Part shown: positions 51,174-60,272 of the stretch, one piece after another
Numbering within the stretch: position 1 is the stretch's first letter
Layout: each line of letters begins with the position of its first letter
Origin: Thermoplasmatales archaeon SW_10_69_26
GTDB lineage: Archaea; Thermoplasmatota; SW-10-69-26
DNA length: 64,000 bases
Reading direction: 5' to 3'
Assembly: GCA_003009755.1 (NCBI GenBank)
Contig: PXUB01000042.1
Coordinates: 730-64,729, forward strand
The notes under the pieces: generated by a model
Seen by the model: only the letters and a program-made list of their open reading frames with translations
The model's database searches: none
Told to the model about the DNA's origin: nothing
Position numbers and translations under genes: made by a program

Positions 51174-51764
51174 ATGACCGTGACGCCGTCGCAGATGCTG
51201 CCGCTCGGCACACGCGCCCCCGACTTCTCGCTGCCCGACGAGAACCCGCTCACCGACGAGGGCACCGTGACGTTGAAGCACCACAGCGACCGGCCCGCGG
51301 TCCTCGTGGCCTTCCTCTGCAACCACTGTCCCTACGTCAAGCACATCGTCGACACCTTCGCCGAGAAGGCTAAAGAATACCAAGACCGAGGCGTGGGCGT
51401 GGTCGCCATCTCCAGCAACGATCCCGAGGAGTACCCCGACGACGCTCCCGACCAGATGGCCGACCTCGCCGAAGGGAAGGGCTTCACCTTCCCCTACTGC
51501 TTCGACGAGACCCAGGAGGTCGCCCAAGCCTACCGGGCCGCCTGCACCCCCGACTTCTTCCTCTTCGACGGGGATCTCGAGCTGTTCTACCGCGGCCAGT
51601 TCGACGGCAGCCGACCCGGCAACGACGAGCCCGTCACCGGCGAGGATCTGACCGAGGCCGTCGATCGTGTCCTCGCCGGCGAGGACCGACCCGAGGACCA
51701 GACCCCCAGCCAGGGCTGCAACATCAAGTGGAGATCCGGGAACGAGCCCGAGTACTTCGCCTAA
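51174..51764 (+). CDS. Thioredoxin-fold peroxiredoxin-like protein (AhpC/TSA type)
   Basis: 196 aa from ATG. RAPDFSLPDENPL, then FLCNHCPYVKHI with a CxxC-like active site, VVAISSNDPEEYPDDAPDQM and AYRAACTPDFFLFD. The NHCPYV motif marks the ResA/TlpA-like subfamily of unknown substrate. Cytoplasmic (no signal). Confidence 0.85.
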   Translation: MTVTPSQMLPLGTRAPDFSLPDENPLTDEGTVTLKHHSDRPAVLVAFLCNHCPYVKHIVDTFAEKAKEYQDRGVGVVAISSNDPEEYPDDAPDQMADLAEGKGFTFPYCFDETQEVAQAYRAACTPDFFLFDGDLELFYRGQFDGSRPGNDEPVTGEDLTEAVDRVLAGEDRPEDQTPSQGCNIKWRSGNEPEYFA

Positions 51765-51823
51765 CGGCTCGTTCCGGACCCCTCACCGGGCTTCAAAGGC
51801 CAACGGCTCGTCACCCAAACCAG

Positions 51824-52691
51824 ATGCTGAGGGCCAGGGACGTCTCGAAGGCCTACCGGGGGGTCGAGGTCGTCGACGACGTCGACATCCACCTCGAACC
51901 GGGCCGCATCGTCGGGCTCGTGGGCGCCAACGGGGTCCAAGACGACCACGATCAAGATGCTGGCCGGGCTCGTCGAGCCGACCAGCGGCTCCGTCGAGCT
52001 CGAAGGCCAAGCCACCGTGACGCCCTGGGCACGAGGGCGCATCGGGCTGCTCACGGAGGCCTCGGCCCTCTACGAAGAGCACACCCCACGCGGGTACCTG
52101 GCCTTCTTCGCCGATCTCTACGACGTTCCCGACGACGTGGCCCGCCAACGCAGCGACCGCGTCCTCGATCGCCTGAGCCTGTCCGCGGAGGCCCGCAGCC
52201 AGCGCATCGGCACGATGAGCAAGGGCATGCGGCGCAAGGTCGCCCTCGCCCGCACCCTGCTCCACGACCCGCCGGTCCTGTTGCTCGACGAGCCGACCAG
52301 CGGCCTGGACCCCGTCACCGCGCGCGAGCTCGAGGACTTCGTCCGGGAGCTGCGCGACGACGACAAAGCCGTGCTGCTCAGCGCCCACGATCTGGCCCAG
52401 GTCGAAGCCCTGTGCGACGAGGTGCTCGTCATGCACGAGGGCCGGGTCCAGCTGCGCGGCTCCGTGCCCGAGCTGCGCGAGGCGGCCGGCGCCAAGCGCT
52501 ACACGATCCGCGCCACGAGCCCGTTCGGTGGCAGCTCGGCCCGCGGGGGCGCCCACGAGGCCACCGTCGAGGCCTGGCCCAAGGTCGAGGACGCCATCGA
52601 CGAGGTGCGCGCCGACGGAGGCGAGGTGCTCGAGGTCGAGTCCGCGCTGCCCGGGCTCGACCAGGTGCTGCGGAACCTCGCGGAGGCCTGA
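51824..52691 (+). pseudogene. ABC transporter ATP-binding protein, frameshifted in Walker A
   Basis: ATG 51824 begins a normal ATPase (MLRARDVSKAYRGVEVVDDV, GRIVGLVGANG). Then the frame changes: KTTTIKMLAGL continues in another frame from about 51945. Where GxGKTTT is expected the DNA reads ggggtccaagacgacc, lacking two bases. The rest is intact: signature MSKGMRRKVALARTLL, Walker B VLLLDEPTSGLD and H-loop SAHDL. Together with the lesions in the next gene this looks like real decay. Confidence 0.8.
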
Positions 52692-52695
52692 AGCG

Positions 52696-54011
52696 TTGGC
52701 GGACGCGCTGGACGTCGCCCGGCAGGAGATCGCCCGCTACCAGCGCCTCACCGACCGACGCCTCCTCGTCGCGATCGTCGTCCTCGGCGCGCTTGTCGGC
52801 GGCATCTGGCCCGTCGCCCAGGATCGCGGGGTCCACCCCGACCAGGGGTTGTACGCGGTCTAAACCGAGGAGGGCTCGCCCGTGGCCGCCGTCGTCGACA
52901 GCGATCCCTCCCTGGTGCACGCCGGCGAGGATCGAGCCCCGGACGTCATCGTCTCCGGGAACCGCATCGTCTGGAGCCCGGACAGCGACCGATCGGAGGC
53001 CGCCGCCGACCGGCTCGAGACCGCCGCCCAGGTCTATAGGGACGAGGCCATGCTCGACGAGGAGGATCAGGCCGCGGCCTTCCCCCCCCGGCGCCGTCGG
53101 GGTCGCCCCCGAGATGAAGGTCGCCTACACCGGCAACGGCACCTTCGACGAGACCCTGCAGGCCAGCGGCCACCTCGCACCGGTCGAGATGGACACCGAC
53201 GAGGCCTTCCAGGCGTTCCGCGATGGCCGGGTCTCCGGCGTCGTCCACGAGCACGATCCCGGGCCCGATCCCCCACGCGTCGTCTCGGCCACGGTACCGG
53301 AAGGCGAGATCGTCTCCTCGTTGCTCGTCACCGAGCTGAAAACCTCGCTCGAGGACTACGAGCGCCAGCTGCGCGAGGACAACGCCGACCGCCTGGAGCA
53401 CCCGATCATCACGTACGCCGAGTCCGAGGCCCAGCCCAACGTCGCGTTCACGTTCGCCTACAGCGTCCTGATCCCGCTCCTCGTCGCGACGCCCGTCTTC
53501 GGCGGGAGCGATCACCGCCGACTCGCTCAGCGACGAGATCAACGAGAACACGCTCCCGCTGCTGCAGGCCAGCCCGCTCACCAGCACCGAGATCGTGCTC
53601 GGCAAGCTCGCCGCGCCCGTGCTGCTCGTGCCCGCGCAGGTGGCCGCCTGGGTCCTGCTGTTGCCGGTCAACGGGCTGCCGGTCGCCCGGCTGGACGTCG
53701 TCCTCCTGACGGCGACCGTGCTGGGCGCCCTGCTGTCCGGGTGCGGCACGCTCGTGGCCGCCTTCACCCAGCGCGAGGGCCCCACGCAGGCCGTCTACAC
53801 GGTGCTCGTGCTCGGCTTGGGGTTGGCCAGCCTGCTGGCGCCCCAGGACCCGGCCAACCTGATCGCGCGCGCCAGCGTCGGCACGCTCTCGGCGGCCAGC
53901 TGGGTCACGGTTGGGGCCTACGCGGCCCTGGCGGCTGTCGTCCTCGCTGGCGCTGTGCTCGTGGTGCGGTCCCGGCTCCGGGCCGACCAGCTTCGACCCG
54001 GAGCCGGATGA
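52696..54011 (+). pseudogene. ABC-2 type permease, multiply disrupted
   Basis: Starts at TTG 52696 (ALDVARQEIARYQRLTDRRL) with a first helix, then an in-frame TAA at 52861-52863. Coding continues (EEGSPVAAVVDSDPSLVHAG), changes frame at a run of eight C near 53085, and again near 53500. The last part (NENTLPLLQASPLTSTEIVL, then several helices) is a normal ABC-2 export permease with an extracytoplasmic domain between helix 1 and 2, like NatB. Confidence 0.8.
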
Positions 54012-54024
54012 GGACGGGCCTCGG

Positions 54025-56277
54025 TCACCAGCGCTGCCGTCGCAGAGCGGTCAACGCGGCCGCCAGGGCCGAGAGGACCGCCAGGATGCCGAAGCCCGGG
54101 ACCGGCATCGGCCCGTCGTCGGCGTCGGTGCTCGCGGCGTCGAGCTCCTCGCCGTCGGCGCTGTTCTCGCCGGTGATCGGGCTCGGGTCCGTCGTGTTCT
54201 CGCGCGGGCTCCGGTCGACCGACATCTGCCAGTCGAGCGCGTTGCGGACGATCTGGTTGCCCGTGTACGTCGTAGCGTAGTCGGCGAGCCCGTAGGGATG
54301 GTAGTACGCCTCGCTGGGGTTGGGCAAAAGCGCCCCCACGAAGCTGATCTCGCCCTCGCCCTTCGTGACCTGGCCGAGGTTGACCTGATCCTCGTCGAGC
54401 TGGCCGACGGTCTCGCCGTCGGCGTCCTCGAGGTCCGAGCGGTCGACGAACCACGCCGGGGCGTTCTCGCCCTCCTCGAAGCCCAGCGGCATCGGCTCGA
54501 ACGTCTGCCGGGCGAGGCCGCGCACGCCGTCGGCGAGCTCGTGGTCGCGGTCCACGAAGTTCGTGTGACCGGCGTAGACGCTCGCCTCGTCGATCGCGCT
54601 CTCGGCGACGACGCCCAAGGGCGCCAGCAGGCGGAGCGCGCTGTCGGTCAACAGCAGGTTGCCGCCGTCCTCGACGAAAGTCTCGAGCGCGGCGACGGCG
54701 TCCTCGTTGCCGAGGATGCGTTCGGCCGCGCTGCCCGGGACGACGAGGTTGTCGACCCGGTCGAGGGAGCCGAAAGCCTCGGGGGCCAGCGGTTGAGCCG
54801 GGTTCGCCTCGCCGTCGTCGACGAGGTAGGGTTGCCGATCCTCGAAGTAGGCGTTGGGGGTGGCGTTGTAGCCGTCGTTCTCCCAGTCCCAGTTGTCGTC
54901 GGCGTCGTTGATCGACGCCCACCCGGTCAGCTCGTCGTTGTCCTCGCTCGTCGCGAGGTCCTCGGTCGGGACGTAGGCCGTCTCGGTGCCGTTGGTCTCG
55001 ATCTCGACATGGAACGTCTCGGCGGCGACGTCCATGAACGAGCCGACGATCGTGCGCGTCGTCTCGATGTGGTAGGCGTTCATCCGCTGCGAGACGCCGG
55101 GGTAGTAGTTGTCGAACGTGATATGGTTGTAGGCGAACTCGAAGTCGACGCCGGGCGCGTCGAGGCCGTCGTTCTGGGCGAAGAAGTCGCTGGAGAACCC
55201 GGAGTCGACGTACCCGATCGTGTCCCACACGGTGCCCCAGTCGTTGAACTCGCCGCCCCAGGCGCCGGCCTCGGGCGCGGCGTTCCACTCGGCGAAGCTC
55301 GGGTTGGCGTTCAGCCGCTGCTTGATGAGTTCGGCGAGCGCGGTCGTGACCTTGACCTCGGCCGGCTCCATCTGCGCGGCGGGCAGCATCGTCAACACGA
55401 AGTTGCCCTCACGCAGGCAGACCTCGCCCTCGCCGGCGACGTTGGGCGGGTTCACGCACTGCACCTCGCGGCTGGAGTCGATCAACGCGTTGGCCGGGTA
55501 GAGCATGCCGTGCAGGTCGCTGGCGAGGTGGATGTCCGTGAAGTTCGTCGTCAGCCACGTCCAGAACGCCCGCGTCTCCGGCTCCTTGAGCGCGGCGTGC
55601 GAGAGCTCGGTCGTGTTGCCGCGGCTCCAGCCGGTCGTCGGGGCCTGGCGGTTGAGGTCGGTCCCGTTGCCGTTGCCGCGAACGTAGTTCTGCGTCTCGA
55701 CGCCGGCGACGGAGAGGTACTCGGCGTCGTTTTGCCGGTACTCCGCCTGCTCGTGAGTCCAACCGTCGGGGTTGGGGAATAGGAAGATCAACCGCGTGTA
55801 GTCCAGCATGGCGAGCCGGTCCTCGGTCGCCACGCCGGTGTCCGTCTCGTCGTTGGTGGCCTTGGCGAAGTCCTCGATGACGCGGAGACCCCCCTCGCGG
55901 CCACCCTTCTCGTTGCCGTGGATCGAGAGCATGAACAGGACGTTCAGCTTCTCGTCCTCGGGCACGGTCGACGCCTCGTTCGTGACCGTGACGGCGAACG
56001 TCGGGAACGTGTCGTGACCGCCGGCTGCGTTGTCCCAGCCGTAGGATGGCCCGATCTCGTGGTAGGTCACGAGGTCGGGGTTCTCCTCCTCGAGGGTCTC
56101 GAGCCCGTCGAGCGCGTCCTCCAGGGACGCGAAGTCGTTCGTCTCCATCGCCTCCGGGAACAGCCGTCCCGTGACCGTGCGGGCCTCCTCCCCGAACAGG
56201 CCGGGGGTCGGGAGGGCCGAGGCCATCGGCGTCGTGATCATCACCGCCGCCAGCAGGATCGCTCCAACCCGTCGCAT
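54025..56277 (-). CDS. Exported M14-family zinc carboxypeptidase with PGF-CTERM-like anchor
   Basis: 750 aa from ATG. Signal peptide VGAILLAAVMITTPMASA. Zinc site: MLSIHGNEKGGREGG (H-x-x-E) near residue 115 and a later His in ASDLHGMLYP. NPDGWTHE and GTDLNRQAP are further M14 motifs. The second half contains a glutamine-amidotransferase-like domain (LETFVEDGGNLLLTDSA). The C-terminus PMPVPGFGILAVLSALAAA then RRQRW fits PGF-CTERM, a target of archaeosortase A. Confidence 0.85.
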   Translation of the reverse strand: MRRVGAILLAAVMITTPMASALPTPGLFGEEARTVTGRLFPEAMETNDFASLEDALDGLETLEEENPDLVTYHEIGPSYGWDNAAGGHDTFPTFAVTVTNEASTVPEDEKLNVLFMLSIHGNEKGGREGGLRVIEDFAKATNDETDTGVATEDRLAMLDYTRLIFLFPNPDGWTHEQAEYRQNDAEYLSVAGVETQNYVRGNGNGTDLNRQAPTTGWSRGNTTELSHAALKEPETRAFWTWLTTNFTDIHLASDLHGMLYPANALIDSSREVQCVNPPNVAGEGEVCLREGNFVLTMLPAAQMEPAEVKVTTALAELIKQRLNANPSFAEWNAAPEAGAWGGEFNDWGTVWDTIGYVDSGFSSDFFAQNDGLDAPGVDFEFAYNHITFDNYYPGVSQRMNAYHIETTRTIVGSFMDVAAETFHVEIETNGTETAYVPTEDLATSEDNDELTGWASINDADDNWDWENDGYNATPNAYFEDRQPYLVDDGEANPAQPLAPEAFGSLDRVDNLVVPGSAAERILGNEDAVAALETFVEDGGNLLLTDSALRLLAPLGVVAESAIDEASVYAGHTNFVDRDHELADGVRGLARQTFEPMPLGFEEGENAPAWFVDRSDLEDADGETVGQLDEDQVNLGQVTKGEGEISFVGALLPNPSEAYYHPYGLADYATTYTGNQIVRNALDWQMSVDRSPRENTTDPSPITGENSADGEELDAASTDADDGPMPVPGFGILAVLSALAAALTALRRQRW

Positions 56278-56394
56278 GCTCGCTCGCTACTCACCCTCCG
56301 GCTACTTAGGCGTTGTTGGTGAACGGACGGGCGCTTCACCCAGCCGTCCCCTCAGGCCGCAAACGTCGTAGGCCAGGTCCGACTAGGCCGACCG

Positions 56395-57105
56395 ATGCCC
56401 TTCGACACGAAGCAGGCCGCACGCGAGCGCGTCTGGTCCACGCTCGAGGACGAGGGCCTGGCCCGGTTCCCCTTCCCGCCCCAGGGACGGATCCCGAACT
56501 TCGCCGGAGCCCAGGATGCCGCCGCCCGGCTCGTCGACCAGCCGCTTTTGCGCGAGGCCGACCGCGTCAAGGTCAACCCCGACGCGCCCCAACGCTTCGT
56601 GCGCCAGGCCCTGCTCGAGGCCGGCACCAGGGTGTTCGTCCCGACCCCGCGCCTGCGGGGTGGGTTCAAGCGCTTGGACCCCGACGCGATCGCGGCCGAG
56701 GACCTGGCGGACGCAGCCAAGCTCTCGCAGATGGACGCCCACGCCGAACCGGTCGACCTCGACGAGCTGCCCGCCATGGACGCGATCGTCGCCGGCAGCG
56801 TCGCCGTCACCCGCGAGGGCCGCCGCGCGGGCAAGGGCGAGGGCTACACCGACCTCGAGTACGCGATCTTGCGCGAGCTCGGCCACCCGGACACGCCCGT
56901 CGCCACCACCGTCCACCCGGTCCAGATCGTCGACGGCCTACCGCGCGACGACACCGACGTCCCGCTGTCGCTCGTCGTCAGCCCCGAGGAGGCGATCCGT
57001 GTCGACGAGACGCCGCCCGCGCCGGAGGGCATCGATTGGACGAAGCTCGACGAGGACCGCATCGAGGAGATGCCCGTGCTCGCTGAGATGCGCCAGCGGT
57101 CGTGA
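56395..57105 (+). CDS. 5-formyltetrahydrofolate cyclo-ligase family protein
   Basis: 236 aa from ATG. RVFVPTPRLRGGFKRLDPDAI and TREGRRAGKGEGYTDLEYAI, with the phosphate-binding GKGEGY loop, are MTHFS/MTHFSD motifs. Could convert 5-formyl-THF to methenyl-THF; the MTHFSD subgroup has no proven activity. Confidence 0.85.
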   Translation: MPFDTKQAARERVWSTLEDEGLARFPFPPQGRIPNFAGAQDAAARLVDQPLLREADRVKVNPDAPQRFVRQALLEAGTRVFVPTPRLRGGFKRLDPDAIAAEDLADAAKLSQMDAHAEPVDLDELPAMDAIVAGSVAVTREGRRAGKGEGYTDLEYAILRELGHPDTPVATTVHPVQIVDGLPRDDTDVPLSLVVSPEEAIRVDETPPAPEGIDWTKLDEDRIEEMPVLAEMRQRS

Positions 57106-57140
57106 CGGGCGCAAAGCTAAGTCTGGCGAGCGGCGGTCCA

Positions 57141-57208
57141 GTGAGAAGGGACAAAGGGAAGGCCCAGGTCGATCCGAGGATCGACGTGGGCTAGGCGTCC
57201 TCGCGGAC
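57141..57208 (-). terminator. Terminator of the cold-shock gene array
   Basis: Read on the minus strand: hairpin gcgtccgcgaggacgc, then nested hairpin gcccac-gtcgatcc/ggatcgac-ctgggc, then ttccctttgtcccttctc. Same hairpin-plus-pyrimidine design as other terminators in the window. Confidence 0.5.
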
Positions 57209-57231
57209 GCAGCCGGGGAAGGCGAGACCGG

Positions 57232-57358
57232 TCAGTAGGGGCTGTCGAGGCGCTCGACGTCGGTGGCGCGGAGGCCTCGGTCGCCCTCTTCGATCTCGAA
57301 CTCGAACTCGTCCCCTTCTTGGGGCTCACCGCCTTCGATGTCGTCCATGTGGAAGAAT
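57232..57358 (-). pseudogene. 3' fragment of a cold-shock protein gene
   Basis: Encodes only the last 40 residues (FFHMDDIEGGEPQEGDEFEF and on, ending ERLDSPY). About 98 bp are identical to the matching part of the defective copy at 57649-57818, and similarity starts at the same point (attcttccacatgg). No start codon or first half. Confidence 0.8.
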
Positions 57359-57385
57359 CGTGTGGGGTAGGACGATCGCTACAGG

Positions 57386-57604
57386 CTAGGTGCCTCCGCC
57401 ACCGCCGGTCTCGATCCGGTCCAGCTGTTTGGCCCGCAACCCGCGGGGGCCCTCCTCGATCTCGAACGCGAACTCCTCGCCCTGCTGGGGCTCGGGGCCG
57501 TCGATGTCCTCCAGGTGGGAGAAGGGATCATCGTCGGCGTCGGTCGTCTCGAGGAAGCCGTATCCTTTCCGGTCGTGGAAGAACGTGGCCTTCCCGCTCG
57601 GCAT
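57386..57604 (-). CDS. csp: Cold-shock domain protein (copy 3)
   Basis: 72 aa from ATG. KATFFHDRKGYGFLETTDAD holds the RNP1-like KGYGF; RNP2 (FFH in others) reads PFSHLED, a change from aromatic. Acidic C-terminus ending in GGGGGT. Single OB fold that binds single-stranded RNA/DNA; acts as RNA chaperone. Confidence 0.88.
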   Translation of the reverse strand: MPSGKATFFHDRKGYGFLETTDADDDPFSHLEDIDGPEPQQGEEFAFEIEEGPRGLRAKQLDRIETGGGGGT

Positions 57605-57648
57605 GGTGGGGCTCCGTTGGAGCAACGATCGCCCGCCGTCAGGCGACC

Positions 57649-57818
57649 TCAGAAGCCTCCGCCGCTGTCGAGGCGGCTGATGTCGGTGGCGCGGAGGCCT
57701 CGGTCGCCCTCTTCGATCTCGAACTCGAACTCGTCCCCTTCTTGGGGCTCACCGCCTTCGATGTCGTCCATGTGGAAGAATTCCGGTCGTGGAAGAACGT
57801 GACTTTCCCGCTCGGCAT
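57649..57818 (-). pseudogene. Cold-shock gene with internal deletion (copy 2)
   Basis: Begins MPSGKVTFFHDR, then jumps to the FFHMDDIEGGEPQ region: about 45 bp encoding KGYGF and beyond are missing, and the join puts the second half out of frame (NSSTWTTSK). The remaining 3' part is otherwise intact to the TGA. Confidence 0.8.
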
Positions 57819-57864
57819 TGTCGAACCTCGCTGTGTTTGTCTCGGTATCGGAGATCGGTGAGGC

Positions 57865-58083
57865 TTAGAAGCCTCCGCCGCCACCGCTGTCGGTGCGGGT
57901 GAGGTCGGTGGCGCGGAGACCGCGCTCTCCCTCTTCGATCTCGAACTCGAACTCTTCGCCCTCTTGGGGCTCAGGGCCGTCGATGTCGTCCATGTGGAAG
58001 AAGACGTCGTCGTCGGCCTCGGGGGTTTCGATGAAACCGTACCCCTTCCTATCGTGGAAGAAGGCTACCTTACCGCTAGCCAT
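57865..58083 (-). CDS. csp: Cold-shock domain protein (copy 1)
   Basis: 72 aa from ATG 58083. KVAFFHDRKGYGFIETPEAD and DVFFHMDDIDG carry both RNP motifs intact. C-terminus GGGGGF. An AT-rich promoter (minus strand gcttatcaaat) lies about 20 bp upstream. This is the complete copy of the array. Confidence 0.92.
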   Translation of the reverse strand: MASGKVAFFHDRKGYGFIETPEADDDVFFHMDDIDGPEPQEGEEFEFEIEEGERGLRATDLTRTDSGGGGGF

Positions 58084-58147
58084 CAAACCCATTCAAGAAC
58101 GCCTATTTGATAAGCTTTTCCCTCCTGGTCGGGGGGCCTCGGCGGTT

Positions 58148-58585
58148 TCAGGCCCGTTCGAGCGCCGAATCGACGTCCTCACGCCGAACCTCCAGCGTCG
58201 CTTCGACGCGACCGTCCCGGACGAGGACGGGGACCTCCTGCAACCATCGATCCCGCAGGCGCTCGTCCTCGGTCACGTCGACCTCCCACAAGGCGAAGCC
58301 GAGCTCGGCCTGGGCATCGCGCAGGATCGCCCGAGCCTCGTCGCAGTGCGCGCACTCGTCGCGCACGACGAGCAGCAACGTCTCCCGACCGGGATCCTCC
58401 TCCACTCGCAGACTGAACGCCAGAGCCGTCAACAGACCCCCAGCGAGGATCAGGCCGGCGCCCAGCCGCCGCGATCCCCGGGCCAGGCGCTCGAGGCCCA
58501 GCCCGAGGACGGCGGTGGCGATCGCCAGCAGGACGCCCGTCGCCTCCGTGAACCGGCGAGCGGGCAGCTCGAACATCGGCCTCAC
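58148..58585 (-). CDS. Membrane-anchored glutaredoxin/thioredoxin-like protein
   Basis: 145 aa; GTG start overlaps the cytochrome b stop by 4 bp. Two N-terminal helices (GVLLAIATAVLGLG, GLILAGGLLTALAF), then a thioredoxin fold with CxxC in VRDECAHCDEA and cis-Pro in LQEVPVLV. Likely on the cytoplasmic or outer face helping redox maturation of the bc complex. Confidence 0.8.
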   Translation of the reverse strand: MRPMFELPARRFTEATGVLLAIATAVLGLGLERLARGSRRLGAGLILAGGLLTALAFSLRVEEDPGRETLLLVVRDECAHCDEARAILRDAQAELGFALWEVDVTEDERLRDRWLQEVPVLVRDGRVEATLEVRREDVDSALERA

Positions 58586-59403
58586 CGCACGCGGTAGTAG
58601 TTGCGGTTCAGCTTGAAGACACGGTCGCCCTCGTCCATCATGCGCTCACGCCACGTCTTGATGCCGACGTACGTGAGCACCGCCAAGGTCAGCGGTAACA
58701 GCACCGTCATCCAGCTCAAAAGATCCCACTGCAAGAACTGGAAGAAGGGACCGATCAGGTCCTGGCCGAACTTGGTGGCCGTGACGGGCCAGCGGTTGTA
58801 GATCACGTTGTTGATCGAGTAGACGCTGGCCATCGTCAGGACGCCGAGCGCGAACACGCCCACGGAGGTCGTGAACGGCTGCTCCTGTGGGCGTTGGGCC
58901 TTCCCCCGATCCAGGAACGGGATCAGGAACAGCGGGATCAGCAACGGTGTGTGGAGCCCGATCAGACCCATCAGCTTGGCGTTCATCGGCCCGATGATCG
59001 GGAGCTGCACGATGGCGGTGCTGGGGCCCATGTCCCAGGGGGTCCACCACTGGCGGTCCCAGACGTGCCACCACTCGCCGACCCAGGCGCCCTCGGGGCC
59101 GTTCAACAGCTGGAAGTCGTTGCCCAGCTTGAGGAGCCCGTAGGACCACAGGAGGTACCAGTCCGGCAGGATGACCTCGGGTTGGCCGGCCGGATTGGCC
59201 GGTCCCTCGAGGAAGTAGGGCATGAACGCGGCCAGGTACAGCAGGGCCGCGGTGAAGAAGCAGACGATGACGATGTTGCGCACCATCTCGTGGGGCCAGA
59301 AGGGGAAGCCCTCGACCGGGCGCAGGGATTTCTCATCCCGGCGCTGGTTGTCCATGCGTTCGGCCTCCTCCACGTACTCCTGGGTGAGGGCCTTCAGGCT
59401 CAC
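58582..59403 (-). CDS. Cytochrome b C-terminal domain protein (subunit IV-like)
   Basis: 273 aa. Contains PDWYLLWSYGLLKL, the PEWY-loop equivalent of the quinol-oxidation site (PDWY, as in Gram-positive b6c-type complexes), and four to five helices. Together with the next gene upstream it makes a split cytochrome b. Confidence 0.9.
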   Translation of the reverse strand: MSLKALTQEYVEEAERMDNQRRDEKSLRPVEGFPFWPHEMVRNIVIVCFFTAALLYLAAFMPYFLEGPANPAGQPEVILPDWYLLWSYGLLKLGNDFQLLNGPEGAWVGEWWHVWDRQWWTPWDMGPSTAIVQLPIIGPMNAKLMGLIGLHTPLLIPLFLIPFLDRGKAQRPQEQPFTTSVGVFALGVLTMASVYSINNVIYNRWPVTATKFGQDLIGPFFQFLQWDLLSWMTVLLPLTLAVLTYVGIKTWRERMMDEGDRVFKLNRNYYRVR

Positions 59404-59466
59404 TGCGGACCCCTCCCCGTCGTCGGATGCCGTGTGAACGGTGTGGGCGTGGTCATCGTCGTCTCC

Positions 59467-60270
59467 TCAGTGCGGCTCCGCGATGCCTTGCCACCAGACG
59501 ATGGCGACGTGAGCGATCGAGGCGCCGAACGTCAAAAGCGGTAGCAGGATGACGTGCAAGACGTACATCCGCGTCACGGTCTCCTGTCCGAGCTCGACGC
59601 CCCCGAACAGCAGCCCGGCCAGCCACTTGCCGAGGATCGGTGTCGACAACGACATCTCCAACCCGATCCGGCCGGCCCAGAACGACAGCTGGCTCCAGGG
59701 CAGGATGTAGCCGGTGTAACCGAGCCCGAGCGTGAGCAGGAACAGGACGACGCCGAGCAGCCAGTTCAGCTCGCGCGGTTTCTTGTACGCCTGCGTGAAG
59801 TAGACGCGGGCCATGTGCAGCACGACCGCGGACACCATGACCATCGCGCTCCAGAAGTGGACGGCGCGGATCATGAAGCCCAGCGGCATCTCGGTCATGA
59901 TCAAGGCGACCGACTGCCAGGCTTGCGTCGCCTCGCCGACGCCCTCCATCATGACCGAGGACGTCGACGGGATGTAGTAGAACGTGAGCAGGATGCCGGA
60001 GATCGTGGCGAAGATGAACGCCAGGAACACGATCGAGCCCAGCGCGTACAGCGGGTACCAGTACCAGATGACGCGCAGGTTGTACTTCTCCGTGTGCGTG
60101 CGCGGGAGCTCGAAGTTCAGCTGATGGTAGAAGTGCTGGATGCTGTCCGCGTAGTTGCGGATGCGGTAGCGCTCGTCGAGCCAGGCGAAGGCCGCCAGCA
60201 GGAGCTTGGCGATTGGGCCGGGCTCGGTGAAGTCGTCGTCACGGCGAGCTTCGACGCCGTCCGGACTCAA
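59467..60270 (-). CDS. Cytochrome b N-terminal domain protein (b6-like)
   Basis: 267 aa, four helices with the haem ligands: RAVHFWSAMVMVSAVVLHMA and RMYVLHVILLPLLTFGASIA with the following H. GYTGYILPWSQLSFWA is the usual Qo-site helix. Quinol oxidation and transmembrane electron transfer in the b/Rieske complex. Stop is 2 bp from the Rieske gene side, i.e. the start follows directly the Rieske stop. Confidence 0.93.
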   Translation of the reverse strand: MSPDGVEARRDDDFTEPGPIAKLLLAAFAWLDERYRIRNYADSIQHFYHQLNFELPRTHTEKYNLRVIWYWYPLYALGSIVFLAFIFATISGILLTFYYIPSTSSVMMEGVGEATQAWQSVALIMTEMPLGFMIRAVHFWSAMVMVSAVVLHMARVYFTQAYKKPRELNWLLGVVLFLLTLGLGYTGYILPWSQLSFWAGRIGLEMSLSTPILGKWLAGLLFGGVELGQETVTRMYVLHVILLPLLTFGASIAHVAIVWWQGIAEPH

Positions 60271-60272
60271 GG

